64,000 nt of DNA from Gloeobacter morelensis MG652769 (GCF_021018745.1 NZ_CP063845.1:1426001-1490000), one strand, 5' to 3'. Numbered from the stretch's first letter, positions 1-9,106 are shown. The notes: a model not told the origin generated them from the sequence alone. Program-made: numbers and translations.

Positions 1-53
1 CGATGGCCCTCTCCCCCAGCCTTATCATTTCCCCAATGCTCGACCCACCGCAA

Positions 54-410
54 TTAGCCGACACTCACCTGATTGGTCTCGACGGCAGCGGCGCCGTTGA
101 CGGTCTTGGCCACTGCCACCATCTTCGTGAGGATCGCCTGGCTGGGCACTTTACCCTTGAGCACGACGGTGGTGCCCGTCTGGGCCACATAGAGCGTGTC
201 GACGTCGTCAAGCTCAGGATCGTTGTCGAAGGCGAGCGCGACGCGCTTGGCCAGGCCGCTTTGATCGTACTCCCCGTTCAAACCGACGCGCTCCGGCGGC
301 ACCGGCTCACCGGTGGGCGTCTGGGCCGGCTGCGCAGGCGCCTGGGCGGTCTGCTGCGGTTTTTCCAAGCCAAAAAGACGTTGAAGCCATCCCATATTGC
401 ACTTGTCCAT
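54..410 (-). CDS. BON-domain protein
   Basis: A small protein of about 118 residues. After a short N-terminal lead (GWLQRLFGLE) and a Pro/Gln/Ala-rich linker, the C-terminal two thirds read as a single BON domain: an acidic stretch (DNDPELDD), then VLKGKVPSQA and a C-terminal segment around GAAAVETNQV. BON domains usually bind membranes or anchor to envelope structures, and single-domain versions are common in cyanobacteria. No signal peptide is visible. The start may be at 410 or at the second ATG at 395. Its 3' end is within 60 bases of the window edge, and nothing is seen between. The family is clear, but the role is unknown. Confidence 0.75.
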   Translation of the reverse strand: MDKCNMGWLQRLFGLEKPQQTAQAPAQPAQTPTGEPVPPERVGLNGEYDQSGLAKRVALAFDNDPELDDVDTLYVAQTGTTVVLKGKVPSQAILTKMVAVAKTVNGAAAVETNQVSVG

Positions 411-540
411 GCGTAACTACCCAATCAGCATAGTAACCGTCCCCACCGGAAAAATGCCCCCCAGGACAGATATGAACATGTCGGGCATCTCGCGTGGATA
501 CATATGCATATCTACCTGCCCGTGGGTCGTCCAACCCTCC

Positions 541-813
541 CGGTGCTCGGAAGGGCGGCAAGCCGTCGCCGCGCCGCCACTGCGAGCGGGCGATTGGGAG
601 GCGCTCATCCGGGCGCGTTATCCACTGCTGGGCAAACGCAACCCGGTGCATTTCACCCTCGATCCGCCCGGGGTGGCCGGGGTGGATCGTTTGGAAGTGC
701 GCTTTGTCGTCGATTCCACCGGCGCGCTGCGGGTGACGGTGCGGGATCTGTCCATCGGTCGGCCGACTGAAATAAGTGCTCCTGCCGCTAGTCCAGGCCG
801 TAATCCTCTTTGA
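541..813 (+). pseudogene. Probable C-terminal remnant of an Hsp70-like protein
   Basis: The 411-787 interval between the BON gene and the peroxidase gene has no convincing intact gene. One forward frame, open from about 397 to 813, contains near its end LDPPGVAGVDRLEVRFVVD followed by LRVTVRDL. That pattern resembles the end of the beta-sandwich substrate domain in cyanobacterial Hsp70/DnaK-like proteins. Nothing upstream resembles the ATPase domain, and the tail runs into the 3' end of the convergent peroxidase gene. I read it as a leftover of a deleted hsp70-type gene, inferred from motif resemblance only. Confidence 0.42.
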
Positions 814-2512
814 GCGAGCGCATAAAGGCCGCAAGCGCCGCCACATCGTCCTGCACCAGGGCGATGCGCCCGATTTCGGGATCGGCATTGCGCACTTGAG
901 CGGCACGGGTCTTCTGCGAGAACGACCGGTAGAATTCGGCGACTGCTTCGAGCGTGCCTTTGCTGCCGTTGTGCAAATAGGGAGCCGAGTCCGCCAGATC
1001 CCTGAGGCCCGGAGTCTTGAAGCGGGCGAGGGACTGGGTGAGGGCGGCGTCTTTGCCGCTGTTGGGCACTTTAGCCAATCCCATCAGTGCTTCGAGCTTC
1101 TCGGGGGGCACCTTAAAGTCGGGATTAAGATACACGTTCCAGGCTCCGAGATCCGCCAGGGCCGGGTTGGCTGGGTCGGCGGGCTTGCGAAAGACACCCG
1201 AGGCGTTGGGGTGGAGGGAGGTCGGGGGCAAATAGGCGTCGTAGTTGGCGTTGCGTGCTTTTAGTGCAGGGATCGGCAGATTGGCGAAGGCCCCTTCGCC
1301 GTGGGCGGCGTCGTACTCCTGCTGGCTGGCCCCGGTGTTGTGCAGGCTGAAGTCGGTGAATTTGGGCGCTACGTGGCAGACCATGCAGTTGCCCACCTTT
1401 CCCTGTTGCAGCTCCGTGGCATCGACCGCGCGGCCCTGCGGTTCGGCCAGAAAGATCTGCAAGCCGACCAGTTCCTGCGCCCCAAAGGCAAAGGGTTGAT
1501 CGCTCAGCTCAAAAGCGCCGTCTGCGGGTGTTACAAAGCGCGGTTGCTTGAGGTCGGCGAGGAGCCTCCGCAGGCGGCGGCTGTAGGCGAGGTCCGATTC
1601 GCCGGAGGCGGGCTGGCGCGGTAAGCCGTTCTTTTGCAAGAACACGTCGTAGGGCGAACCTGCGAAGGCCCCTGCTTCGTCGCGGGCAAAGAACAGCGAG
1701 TCCATGTAGGCCGCCATCAACCGGCCGACCGCGTAGAGAATCTGCTCGTCGGTCGCTTTTGCGACATCGAGGCGATAGGACTCCGGCAGCACGAAGCGCG
1801 GATCGGGGCTCTTGCCGGCCAAGACCAGCGCGTAGGCCCCGCCGTTTTGCTGGGCGAGTTCGCCCTGGCCGTTGTCGTTGCGGACGATCGAAGCGACGTG
1901 GCGGATGGCGGCCGGGCGCTCGGTGAGTTTCCAGCCAAAGTTGCGGTCCGTCAGGGTATCGGCCACCAGTTTCTCCAGATTCGGAAACTGGCCGTCTAAG
2001 TGGTACAGTTCCGCCGGGGCGGTGGTGTTGAGGGCCAGGTTGACCAGAGACGGGCTGTTGCGCACGGTGAGCTGCTCGCCGTCCCCCCGGTCCGGCACGG
2101 GGCTGCGCACGGCAAAATCGGCGTAGGTGCGAAACCCGCCACCCGGGGTCTGGGCGGCCTGCGATTCGAGATGGCATTGCCTGCAACTCATCGATTTACC
2201 TGCGAAGGGACCAGCAATTGGTCCATCGGGGGTGATCAGGGTCGCCACCACCGGATCGCCGCCACCGGGCAACGGCTCGGCATTGGCATCTCCGCCGCTA
2301 TTGGCAAAATAAAACTGAGCGAATCGTGTCTCTTCAAACAGCCGTTCGCCAACTAGAACTTCTGGAGGTTCAGCCTCCTCAGCTTCGGCAATTTGCCGCG
2401 CGGGGGACGGCGGTTGCGCACCGATATCCATCGCTTTTGCAAAGATGCCGGCGGTGGCAAGCAGCGCCGCCAGACCCACCAAGCGCAAGGCGTGGGAATT
2501 GAGTCGAGTCAT
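788..2512 (-). CDS. Di-haem cytochrome c peroxidase / MauG-family protein
   Basis: A protein of 574 residues when started at the ATG at 2512, which has AAGGAG about eight bases upstream; a longer start at 2545 is open but less likely. An N-terminal hydrophobic segment (LRLVGLAALLATAGIFA) suggests export or a membrane anchor. Two haem-c sites are visible, CRQCH near residues 110-114 and CMVCH near 376-380, the paired arrangement of bacterial di-haem peroxidases and MauG relatives. The C-terminal part has FKTPGLRDLADSAPYLHNG, typical of the family. It probably acts in the periplasm on peroxide or as an oxidase. The electron donor and substrate are not known. Confidence 0.85.
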   Translation of the reverse strand: MTRLNSHALRLVGLAALLATAGIFAKAMDIGAQPPSPARQIAEAEEAEPPEVLVGERLFEETRFAQFYFANSGGDANAEPLPGGGDPVVATLITPDGPIAGPFAGKSMSCRQCHLESQAAQTPGGGFRTYADFAVRSPVPDRGDGEQLTVRNSPSLVNLALNTTAPAELYHLDGQFPNLEKLVADTLTDRNFGWKLTERPAAIRHVASIVRNDNGQGELAQQNGGAYALVLAGKSPDPRFVLPESYRLDVAKATDEQILYAVGRLMAAYMDSLFFARDEAGAFAGSPYDVFLQKNGLPRQPASGESDLAYSRRLRRLLADLKQPRFVTPADGAFELSDQPFAFGAQELVGLQIFLAEPQGRAVDATELQQGKVGNCMVCHVAPKFTDFSLHNTGASQQEYDAAHGEGAFANLPIPALKARNANYDAYLPPTSLHPNASGVFRKPADPANPALADLGAWNVYLNPDFKVPPEKLEALMGLAKVPNSGKDAALTQSLARFKTPGLRDLADSAPYLHNGSKGTLEAVAEFYRSFSQKTRAAQVRNADPEIGRIALVQDDVAALAAFMRSLKEDYGLD

Positions 2513-2800
2513 TCGATTGTTTCTCCTTCGCAGAGCGATTCCCACTCCCGATTCATCGAGCGAAATCGGCGAGTGATCGCGTAGAATTACCGCGCCTACA
2601 GATCTGACCGCGGCGCATTATTGAACTTAGACAGACAACGAGTATCTTGGGGGACGCTCGGCAGAGTCTACCACGATTGTTTGCCGAGACTCGCAATATA
2701 TTCACTGATTAAGGGGAGGCGACCGGCGCAGCCAAAATTGATGACATATAGATGCCTTGCAAACCCCTCAGCGTACTCAATTAGATTCCGGAATCGCCCG
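2513..2800. other. Intergenic region with an inverted repeat
   Basis: No gene is supported in these roughly 290 bases, which lie upstream of the peroxidase gene and downstream of the MFS gene. CTCGGCA at 2657-2663 is matched by TGCCGAG at 2682-2688, and GAGTC/GACTC just beside them also pair imperfectly. It could be an operator or a weak hairpin. No T-run follows it, so a terminator is not supported. Confidence 0.4.
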
Positions 2801-4006
2801 TTAATTTCTAACTCGAACTATTCCCGATAGAACCAGCAGGAGGGTTGCGGCCAGGGCGCAGCCTCCCCCGACCACAAACGGAGCCGCACTACCCAATCCC
2901 TGCCACAGAGCACCCGCCAGCAGACTCGCCGGCAGCAGCGCCACTCCCGTAGCCAGGTGAAAAAAACCGAAGGCGGTACCGCGCAGATGGGCCGGGACAC
3001 AGTCGGCAATCAGGGCTGAGAGGATGCCCTGGGTGATGCCCAGATAGAGGCCGTAGAGGGCAAAAAGACCCCACACCTGCCAGGGGAGGGCGGCAAAGGC
3101 AAACCCCAGGTACACCAGCGCGTAAAGCAGCCAGCCGGCCGCAAGCAACCCCGGCCTGCCGATGCGGTCGGACAAGACCCCCGCCGGGTAGGCGCTCAGG
3201 GCATAGACGACGTTCATCACCAACAGCAACAGCGGCAGCAGCGCCGCGGCAACTCCAAGCTGCTGCGAGCGCAACAGCAAAAAGGCGTCGCTGGAATTGC
3301 CGAGGCTGAAGAGCAGCGCTGCGAGCACCAGGAGCCAGTAAGGGCGGCCCAGCGCCCCCAGATCCGCCCAGCGCAACGGCCGATTCAGCCGCGAAGCGAC
3401 CGCCGGCCTTTGCGGCTCGCGCACCCCGAAAGCGAGCAAGGCCACGGCCGCAAACCCGGGCACCAGGGCCACCAGAAACACCAGCCGAAAATTGTCCCCC
3501 GAAGCGGCCATCAGAACGGCGGCAACGAGCGGTCCAATGCAGGCTCCGACCGTGTCGAGGGACTGGCGTAGCCCAAAGGCCGCTCCGCGCAGGGACGGTG
3601 GGGTCAGATCCGCCATCAGTGCGTCGCGCGGCGCCCCGCGAACGCCCTTGCCCAGCCGATCCGCGAAGCGGGCCACCAGCACCCAGATAGGACTGGTGGC
3701 CAGGGCGAACAGGGGTTTGGCCGCTGCCGAGAGGGCATAGCCCGCCACCGCCAGGTTCTTGCGTTGCCCAAGATAGTCGCTCAGCGCACCGGAGAAGACC
3801 TTGACCAGCGAGGCGGTCGCCTCGGCGATGCCCTCGATCATTCCCAATACCAGGACACTGGCGCCCAGCTCGGCCACCAGAAACAGCGGCAGCAGCGCGT
3901 GGATCATCTCGGAACTGGAATCGGTCAGCAGACTGACAAATCCCAGAATCCAGATGGGACGGGGAACGCTTTGCGGCAGTTTCATCGAGTTCTCCGGCGG
4001 TGACAA
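2801..4006 (-). CDS. MFS transporter
   Basis: An integral membrane protein of about 400 residues with roughly twelve hydrophobic segments, the usual size of a major facilitator carrier. Between segments 2 and 3 it has DYLGQRKNLAVAGYALSAAAKP, and further on FADRLGKGVRGAPRDALMAD, which marks a drug/metabolite-type MFS subfamily common in bacteria. A matching loop in the second half (GVLSDRIGRPG) is the family repeat. Either the ATG at 4006 or the one at 3985 (MKLPQS) could be the start. The substrate cannot be told from the sequence. It stands alone, with the next gene on the same strand more than 60 bases away. Confidence 0.87.
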   Translation of the reverse strand: MSPPENSMKLPQSVPRPIWILGFVSLLTDSSSEMIHALLPLFLVAELGASVLVLGMIEGIAEATASLVKVFSGALSDYLGQRKNLAVAGYALSAAAKPLFALATSPIWVLVARFADRLGKGVRGAPRDALMADLTPPSLRGAAFGLRQSLDTVGACIGPLVAAVLMAASGDNFRLVFLVALVPGFAAVALLAFGVREPQRPAVASRLNRPLRWADLGALGRPYWLLVLAALLFSLGNSSDAFLLLRSQQLGVAAALLPLLLLVMNVVYALSAYPAGVLSDRIGRPGLLAAGWLLYALVYLGFAFAALPWQVWGLFALYGLYLGITQGILSALIADCVPAHLRGTAFGFFHLATGVALLPASLLAGALWQGLGSAAPFVVGGGCALAATLLLVLSGIVRVRN

Positions 4007-4073
4007 TCACCGCGCTCCCGTCATAGCGCATCGACGGATACAGGCCGATGTCTTCGCAGACCTGACACCTGGT

Positions 4074-5114
4074 TTAGTGGCTGCCGGTCAGCTCGTCACA
4101 GAATTCCAGTGTGCGGTTGAGGGCCCAAAATTCGTCTTCCTCGCCACTGGGCTGGCCGATATGGGCGACGTGGCCGCCTTGAGCAGTGATCACCAGGCGC
4201 GCGCAGCGGTTGGCGGCGCTGCGCTGCTCCAGTTCGCCCACGATGCGCGGATCGAACATCGGGTCATCGGCAGCATAAATAATCAAATGCGGCAGCGCCA
4301 GCTCTTCGAGCAGATAGAGCCCGCTGGTTTTGCGGTAGTACTCTTCTACCGAAGCAAAGCCGTAGTAGCCAATCACCATCTCATCGTCAAAGTCGCGGAT
4401 GAAGCGCACCCGGTCGAGCACCCCGGCCGGAACGGTCTCGGGGTAGAGCCGCAGGCGCCGGGCCACCTCGCGGCGCAACTCCTGCACCAGGGCTTCTTCG
4501 ATCAACCGGCCGGTCCAGGTCTTTTGCAAATTAGCAAGGGACCAGTTCGATTCGAGGTTTGGACAGAGGACGACCGCTCCCGCCAGGATGTCGCTGTGCA
4601 GATCGCGGGCCGCCTTCAGCGACCAGAGCACCAGCTGCCCCCCGAGCGAGACGCCGAAGGCGACGGCCGGTGCAGCGCATCCCAGCGAAAGGGCCTGCTC
4701 GGCGATGCGCACGATATCTTCGCCGTCGCGCCAGCCGTCGGAAGGCGGCACCGGCGAGAGTTCCGCCGTCTTGCCGTGGCCGCGCCAGTCGTAGAGCACC
4801 ACGTCGTAGCCGCGGGCGTAAGCCTTGCGCGCCAGATAGTGCACGTACCAGCTGCCCTCCAGCGAACCGACAATGCCGTAGCAGGCGACGATCGTCCCGC
4901 GCGAGCGGCTTCCTGCCTGGCGGGCGTAGCGCCCGGCAATCGGCACCCCTTCAGCCCCGGCAAAAATATGTTCCTGCCACGGCGGCACCGGCAGCGGCGG
5001 CGCCAGGGGCGAGCGCTCGCCGTACTGCTGCCAGGCGTTGCTGTGCAGCAAGCTCACAGCGATAGTCTGCACAAAACCGTCCTGAAAGTACCAGGGAGCC
5101 CGGTAGGGTCGCAT
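4074..5114 (-). CDS. Alpha/beta hydrolase, YheT-like
   Basis: About 346 residues from the ATG at 5114. The alpha/beta hydrolase core shows the nucleophile elbow GVSLGG, an upstream DWRGHGK loop, an acid-region strand LPHLIIYAADDPMFDP, and a late histidine in QGGHVAHIG. The arrangement resembles the YheT/EMB8 group of hydrolases, whose substrates are mostly unknown. A longer open frame upstream is only the shadow of the neighbouring LPA1-like gene in another frame. That gene ends two bases before this start, so the two are probably one transcript. I see no signal peptide. Confidence 0.82.
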   Translation of the reverse strand: MRPYRAPWYFQDGFVQTIAVSLLHSNAWQQYGERSPLAPPLPVPPWQEHIFAGAEGVPIAGRYARQAGSRSRGTIVACYGIVGSLEGSWYVHYLARKAYARGYDVVLYDWRGHGKTAELSPVPPSDGWRDGEDIVRIAEQALSLGCAAPAVAFGVSLGGQLVLWSLKAARDLHSDILAGAVVLCPNLESNWSLANLQKTWTGRLIEEALVQELRREVARRLRLYPETVPAGVLDRVRFIRDFDDEMVIGYYGFASVEEYYRKTSGLYLLEELALPHLIIYAADDPMFDPRIVGELEQRSAANRCARLVITAQGGHVAHIGQPSGEEDEFWALNRTLEFCDELTGSH

Positions 5115-5116
5115 CG

Positions 5117-5413
5117 TCAGGCTCCGGGGCGGCGGGTTTCCTGGGCCAGATAGCGCTCGAACAGTTCGTTTTCCTTGCGCGTCTCCAGCCGCCACAAAAA
5201 CACCATCAACGCAATCACCCCGGATTGCACAGCCAGGTTGGTGAGGCTCTCCGGCAACTCCCGCCCCGCGAGCACTCGAAAAAAGGCGACAAAAAAGCCG
5301 ACCACGCCGCTGGCACCAAAAGCCAGGTACAGTCCCAGCCGCAGCTTGCGCCAGGGATGGCGCGATTCGACGCGCAGCAAAGCCCGGCGGCGAGCAATCT
5401 CTTGTGCGTTCAT
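5117..5413 (-). CDS. LPA1/Rep27-type protein (DUF3493)
   Basis: A short membrane protein of about 98 residues from the ATG at 5413; a TTG at 5440 would add nine. It has a basic N-terminal helix (EIARRRALLRVE), then two transmembrane segments, the first containing YLAFGASGVVGFFVAFFRV and the second SGVIALMVFLWRLE. This is the pattern of DUF3493, the cyanobacterial counterpart of the plastid LPA1/Rep27 proteins linked to photosystem II assembly and repair. The function is inferred from family knowledge. It lies directly upstream of the hydrolase gene on the same strand. Confidence 0.72.
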   Translation of the reverse strand: MNAQEIARRRALLRVESRHPWRKLRLGLYLAFGASGVVGFFVAFFRVLAGRELPESLTNLAVQSGVIALMVFLWRLETRKENELFERYLAQETRRPGA

Positions 5414-5518
5414 GGCGCGCTCGTAACGGAACTTTACCAATTATCCGTTCAAACCGCCAGATTGGCTCAGTGTCATCGGTGGCCAACCTTGACGTCCGGA
5501 ACACTGGCAAGTATTAAT

Positions 5519-7165
5519 GTGAGAGCAGTACTTATTTTGCCTGCACACTTCTCAAGCGGCACTGAGGTCAGCGTGGGCACCAATGAGCAGTACACCGCCG
5601 ACACCGAAGAGCCTACCGGCTTCGGGCGTCCCTACCCGGTGGACAATGCAGACACGGGCGATGTGGAGCTTTTCGCAACCGGTGCCGACCTCGGCGACGC
5701 CGGTTGGGAAAATTTTTCCAGGGGTTTGAATGCCCACGGCCTGGAAGCAGACAACACCGGCCAACTAAGCTACGACACTGCCTTCGGCGAATTAACCGAC
5801 CCGCAGGCCTGGTATGATTCCGACCTCAGCGTCCACCGGGCACAGCAGCAACCTCATCCCTGGATCGATCAACAGGAGATTGAGCCTGCCTTTGAGGACC
5901 CGGCGGCCGATGCCTGTTCTCAAGGAGCGGAAGCCTTTGCGACTGGCGAATACAACGTAGATGGCCTGGTGGATGTGTACGGCGGTGAGCCATTCGTTCA
6001 GGGTTCCTCAGCGGTTTCAAGCGACTGGGAGGCGACCACTTTGTCATGGGAGAACACCGGGGAAAAGGGAGCAGAAGGTGCTTTTCAAGACAGCGGCGAC
6101 GTAGATAAATATGCACCGACTCGCGATGCTTTCCCAGATAGTGGAGTGTCGCAAACATCGCTGGCCTTCGACAACGAACAAACCGGCAGTGACGACTCGG
6201 CTGCCTGGGAGCCATTTTCAGAGTGGGTTGCCACTGATAAGACTGATGTGGCCGGTCAGGATTATTGGGCGATTGACAGTGCATCGATCGACGCCCAGGA
6301 AGGTGTTGGCGATGAGAGTCCGCGGGTTTTGCAGGCCCAGCTGCGTGTCGAGGTGGACGGAGCGGATGCCGGGGAGTTGGCAAGCACCACCGAAGAAGGG
6401 TTGGTCACTGAGTGGCTCACTGATGTCGGCAAAGCGAGCCTATCCGGCCTGGGATTGGTGCAGGAGTTGACCTACCCGATTTGGAAACAGTTTGAAGAAC
6501 CGCAAGGCAAACCCAAAAACTTCAACCTGTCGTTTCGGGACATTTCGGGTTTTCCGGAACCGACCGGTCATGCCTACATCAACCGGATGGATTCTCTGAC
6601 TGGAAATCCTCAAAAGTGGAAAGGTTTGCGCTTGGACTATGGGCCATTTCCGGTGAAAGATTTGGCCAGCGGAAACTTCAAAAAAGACCCGTTGACCGGG
6701 AAAAAAATGTACGAGGTCGGCTGGCACTGGAATCAAGATGGCTCTGAGCGTGCTTTCGGTATCAAAAATCATACAGAAATTGATGCTGGGACATTCCCAG
6801 AAGCCCTTGGTCGCACCCTCAAGGAAGCGAAACAACTTGGACGAGCAGCACTGGTGGGTGGGGTGTTTCTCGATGCTTGGGCGATGGGCAGCGCTATCTA
6901 CACCGGTCTGCACAGCGGCGAGTGGAACCCTGCCGTCGTCGAAGGAGCCCGGATAACTGGTGGCTGGGCAGGCGGCTGGGCGGCGGCGCAGGCAGGCGGT
7001 GGTCTGGGGGCCACCCTCGGCACCACGATGCTGCCCGGTGTCGGTACGATCGTCGGGGGAGCGGTGGGGGGACTGGCTGGGGGAGCCTTGGGGTACTTTG
7101 GCGGGTCGGCGGCGGGAGAGGCTGTGGCAGAGCAGGCCACGGGCGTTCCACATCCAAAACCCTAG
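5519..7165 (+). CDS. Long acidic protein with C-terminal glycine-zipper domain
   Basis: Read from a GTG at 5519, about 548 residues; the frame is open further upstream, so the start is uncertain. Residues ~1-290 are acidic, rich in D, E, S, T and G and poor in lysine, with loosely repeated phrases such as ELFATGADL and EAFATGEYN. The remaining part is ordered: a domain with FNLSFRDISGFPEPTGHAYINR and YEVGWHWNQDG, then a helix (GGVFLDAWAMGSAIYTGLH) and about 90 residues of GxxxG-type glycine zipper (GGAVGGLAGGALGYFGGSAAG). Such zippers insert into membranes and occur at the end of some secreted toxins and phage lysis-type proteins. No signal peptide is seen. Base composition looks less GC-rich than the neighbours, hinting at transfer. 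Function unknown. Confidence 0.68.
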   Translation: MRAVLILPAHFSSGTEVSVGTNEQYTADTEEPTGFGRPYPVDNADTGDVELFATGADLGDAGWENFSRGLNAHGLEADNTGQLSYDTAFGELTDPQAWYDSDLSVHRAQQQPHPWIDQQEIEPAFEDPAADACSQGAEAFATGEYNVDGLVDVYGGEPFVQGSSAVSSDWEATTLSWENTGEKGAEGAFQDSGDVDKYAPTRDAFPDSGVSQTSLAFDNEQTGSDDSAAWEPFSEWVATDKTDVAGQDYWAIDSASIDAQEGVGDESPRVLQAQLRVEVDGADAGELASTTEEGLVTEWLTDVGKASLSGLGLVQELTYPIWKQFEEPQGKPKNFNLSFRDISGFPEPTGHAYINRMDSLTGNPQKWKGLRLDYGPFPVKDLASGNFKKDPLTGKKMYEVGWHWNQDGSERAFGIKNHTEIDAGTFPEALGRTLKEAKQLGRAALVGGVFLDAWAMGSAIYTGLHSGEWNPAVVEGARITGGWAGGWAAAQAGGGLGATLGTTMLPGVGTIVGGAVGGLAGGALGYFGGSAAGEAVAEQATGVPHPKP

Positions 7166-7183
7166 TGCAGGAGGCGCGTAGGC

Positions 7184-7984
7184 ATGCTGAAAAATTATTG
7201 GAGGGCGCTGCTTCAAGACTGGCACTACTTTTGGGAGTCTTTGGAAGAACGGAGAAATGCCGCTATCCGAGACAAACTCAGGGTGCACAATGCCCAGGAG
7301 CTACTGGAGCGCTACGCCCGGGGCGAGCGCGATTTCATCAGGGCCAGTCTGACGAAAGCGGACCTGCGGGGGGTGGACCTGTCGGGAGCTTGCTTGACGA
7401 AAGCCTTCTTGAAAGGAGCGGACCTGCGCGGAGCAAACCTGATCGGGGCGACGTTCGACTACTACACCGACCTGGAAGGGGTGCTCATCGACGAGCACAC
7501 ACAGCTGGACCCCAAATGGCGCACGGTGTGGGAATTGGTCAACCTGCCGCTAGTCAAGGGCCGCCAACTGCCGGGAGCAGATCTTGCCAGAACCCAGCTG
7601 ACGGGGGTGCATTTGCAACGGGCCAACCTGACGGGGGCTGATCTTACAGAGACTTGCTTGGACGAAGCAGAACTGCAGGAAGCGAATCTGGAGGGGGCTA
7701 TCCTACGTGAGGCACGTTTTGTCAGTGCCAATTTGCGCGGGGCGAACCTCAGAGGAGCCGACTGCCGGGAGACCAAACTGTTTGATGCCAACCTGTGTGA
7801 TGCTGACCTGCGCGAGGCCAAGCTGCAAAAAGCGAACCTGATCGAAGCTTTATTGGTCAGTGCTGATTTGCGCGGGGCGGACCTGCGCGAAGCGGACTTG
7901 GACGGCGCGAACTGGAAAGGAGCCAATCTGGAGGGGGCGGTCTTCACTGGTGCCACGATGCCCGACGGGAGCATCCATGACTGA
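7184..7984 (+). CDS. Pentapeptide-repeat protein
   Basis: About 266 residues, starting at an ATG with AGGAGG roughly ten bases upstream and only 18 bases after the glycine-zipper gene, so the pair is probably co-transcribed. A charged N-terminal helix (about residues 1-45) is followed by a block of A(D/N)LXX repeats, an insertion near residues 90-125 (TQLDPKWRTVWELVNLP), and a second longer block (ANLRGANLRGADC and similar). These fold as a right-handed quadrilateral beta-helix. Many cyanobacterial members have no known role, and some protect a target by mimicry. No signal peptide is visible. Confidence 0.88.
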   Translation: MLKNYWRALLQDWHYFWESLEERRNAAIRDKLRVHNAQELLERYARGERDFIRASLTKADLRGVDLSGACLTKAFLKGADLRGANLIGATFDYYTDLEGVLIDEHTQLDPKWRTVWELVNLPLVKGRQLPGADLARTQLTGVHLQRANLTGADLTETCLDEAELQEANLEGAILREARFVSANLRGANLRGADCRETKLFDANLCDADLREAKLQKANLIEALLVSADLRGADLREADLDGANWKGANLEGAVFTGATMPDGSIHD

Positions 7985-8024
7985 AAACCTGGCACTAAGG
8001 GGCGGCACACCGGGCCGACCGGGC

Positions 8025-8570
8025 TCAGGCATCTGTGCGCGACTGGGTAGGCTCGGTGAGCACGTACTGGTTAAGAAGACGCACCAGCAGGGCGGCGGTA
8101 AAACCGACGATCAACAGCAGCGCCAGACCGACCAGCGAGAAGAGGGTCGAGAGGAGCAAATTGGTCACAAAGGGCGGAATAAAGCGCAGGAACGGCCCCA
8201 GATAGGAAAAAGCAACCAGCCCACCCACGGCCACCGCCGCGTAAGTGCCCACGAAGGCGGCGGCCAGGGCCGCACCGGCCCAATCGACGGTGACCAGGGC
8301 GACCACCAGACCGAAGGCCACCCCGGCGGCCAGCCAGCCGACCGGGAGATTGCCCAGCCGTAGCCAGAAGAGGGCCGCCACCAGAAAGCCGGTGCCGACG
8401 GTAGCGACCAGGGCACTGCCCACGCCGATACCGGCGGCGACGGGAGTGCTGGCCGCCCGGGTGAGGGTGCGGATGGAGGCGCCCGCGTAGGCCCCGAGGG
8501 CGGTCCCGGCGAGGGCAGCAAGGGCGATGCCGAGCAAGACGAGCGGTAAAGAGGTGCCGATCAGGTCCAT
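8025..8570 (-). CDS. Small polytopic membrane protein, unknown function
   Basis: About 181 residues, with four or five hydrophobic segments covering most of the length, short loops rich in Gly and Ala, and a short polar tail (NQYVLTEPTQSRTDA). I do not recognise a family. The next gene on the same strand (the VOC protein) lies about 30 bases upstream, so the two may be co-transcribed, but they share no obvious theme. Confidence 0.6.
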   Translation of the reverse strand: MDLIGTSLPLVLLGIALAALAGTALGAYAGASIRTLTRAASTPVAAGIGVGSALVATVGTGFLVAALFWLRLGNLPVGWLAAGVAFGLVVALVTVDWAGAALAAAFVGTYAAVAVGGLVAFSYLGPFLRFIPPFVTNLLLSTLFSLVGLALLLIVGFTAALLVRLLNQYVLTEPTQSRTDA

Positions 8571-8602
8571 GGGCGTCTCACCTGAGAGCTTCGTTGTCTA
8601 TG

Positions 8603-9073
8603 TTAGACTTCCGCTCCGCCCGCCGGTGGATTGCAGCGGATTTCGAGCATGAATCCGTCCGGGTCAAAAAAATAGATGCCCCGGCCGGTGGGGCGGCTGA
8701 CCGGTCCATGGTCGATGGGCACACCGTGGGCCAACAGCACCGCCACTGCCTCGTCGAAGGCCTCCGGGGCGACGTCGAAGGCCAGGTGGTGGGCGCGGGT
8801 GAAAGCTTTGTGCGGATCCGGGTCGGGAGGAGCCAGTTCGGGCTCGAAGAATAGATCGATGACCGTGCCGTCCGGGGTGACGAAATTGGCGATTTTACCC
8901 GCCGCCACCTGAGCGCGCAGCGTCGAAGGTACCGCCTCGCCCGTTAGTTCCTTCAGGCCCAGCACCTCTGCGTAGAAGCGGCGCGAGGCGGCCAGATCCC
9001 GCACGTTGAAGGCGAGGTGATGGACCCGGCGCAGCGCACCGGCAGTCAGCCCTTTCGTACTCGAGACGGACAC
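8603..9073 (-). CDS. VOC-family (glyoxalase/dioxygenase-like) protein
   Basis: About 156 residues forming one vicinal-oxygen-chelate domain. The first half has RVHHLAFNVRDLAASRRFYAE followed by LGLKEL, the second has RAHHLAFDV and ends YFFDPDGFMLEIRCNP. The His of each HHLAF and the Glu of LEIR are the usual metal ligands. Family members include glyoxalase I, fosfomycin resistance proteins and extradiol dioxygenases. Which reaction this one carries out is not clear, and I do not assign a symbol. Confidence 0.83.
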   Translation of the reverse strand: MSVSSTKGLTAGALRRVHHLAFNVRDLAASRRFYAEVLGLKELTGEAVPSTLRAQVAAGKIANFVTPDGTVIDLFFEPELAPPDPDPHKAFTRAHHLAFDVAPEAFDEAVAVLLAHGVPIDHGPVSRPTGRGIYFFDPDGFMLEIRCNPPAGGAEV

Positions 9074-9106
9074 AGGCGAGGCTCCTCAGATCCTTTGGCC
9101 ACCACC

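Noticed and set aside
417-608. 63-codon minus-strand frame upstream of the BON gene
   Set aside because: It is antisense to the Hsp70-like remnant and shows no motif or ribosome site.
3801-5153. 450-codon open frame on the plus strand opposite the MFS and hydrolase genes
   Set aside because: It crosses two genes with recognisable minus-strand motifs and has no motif of its own.
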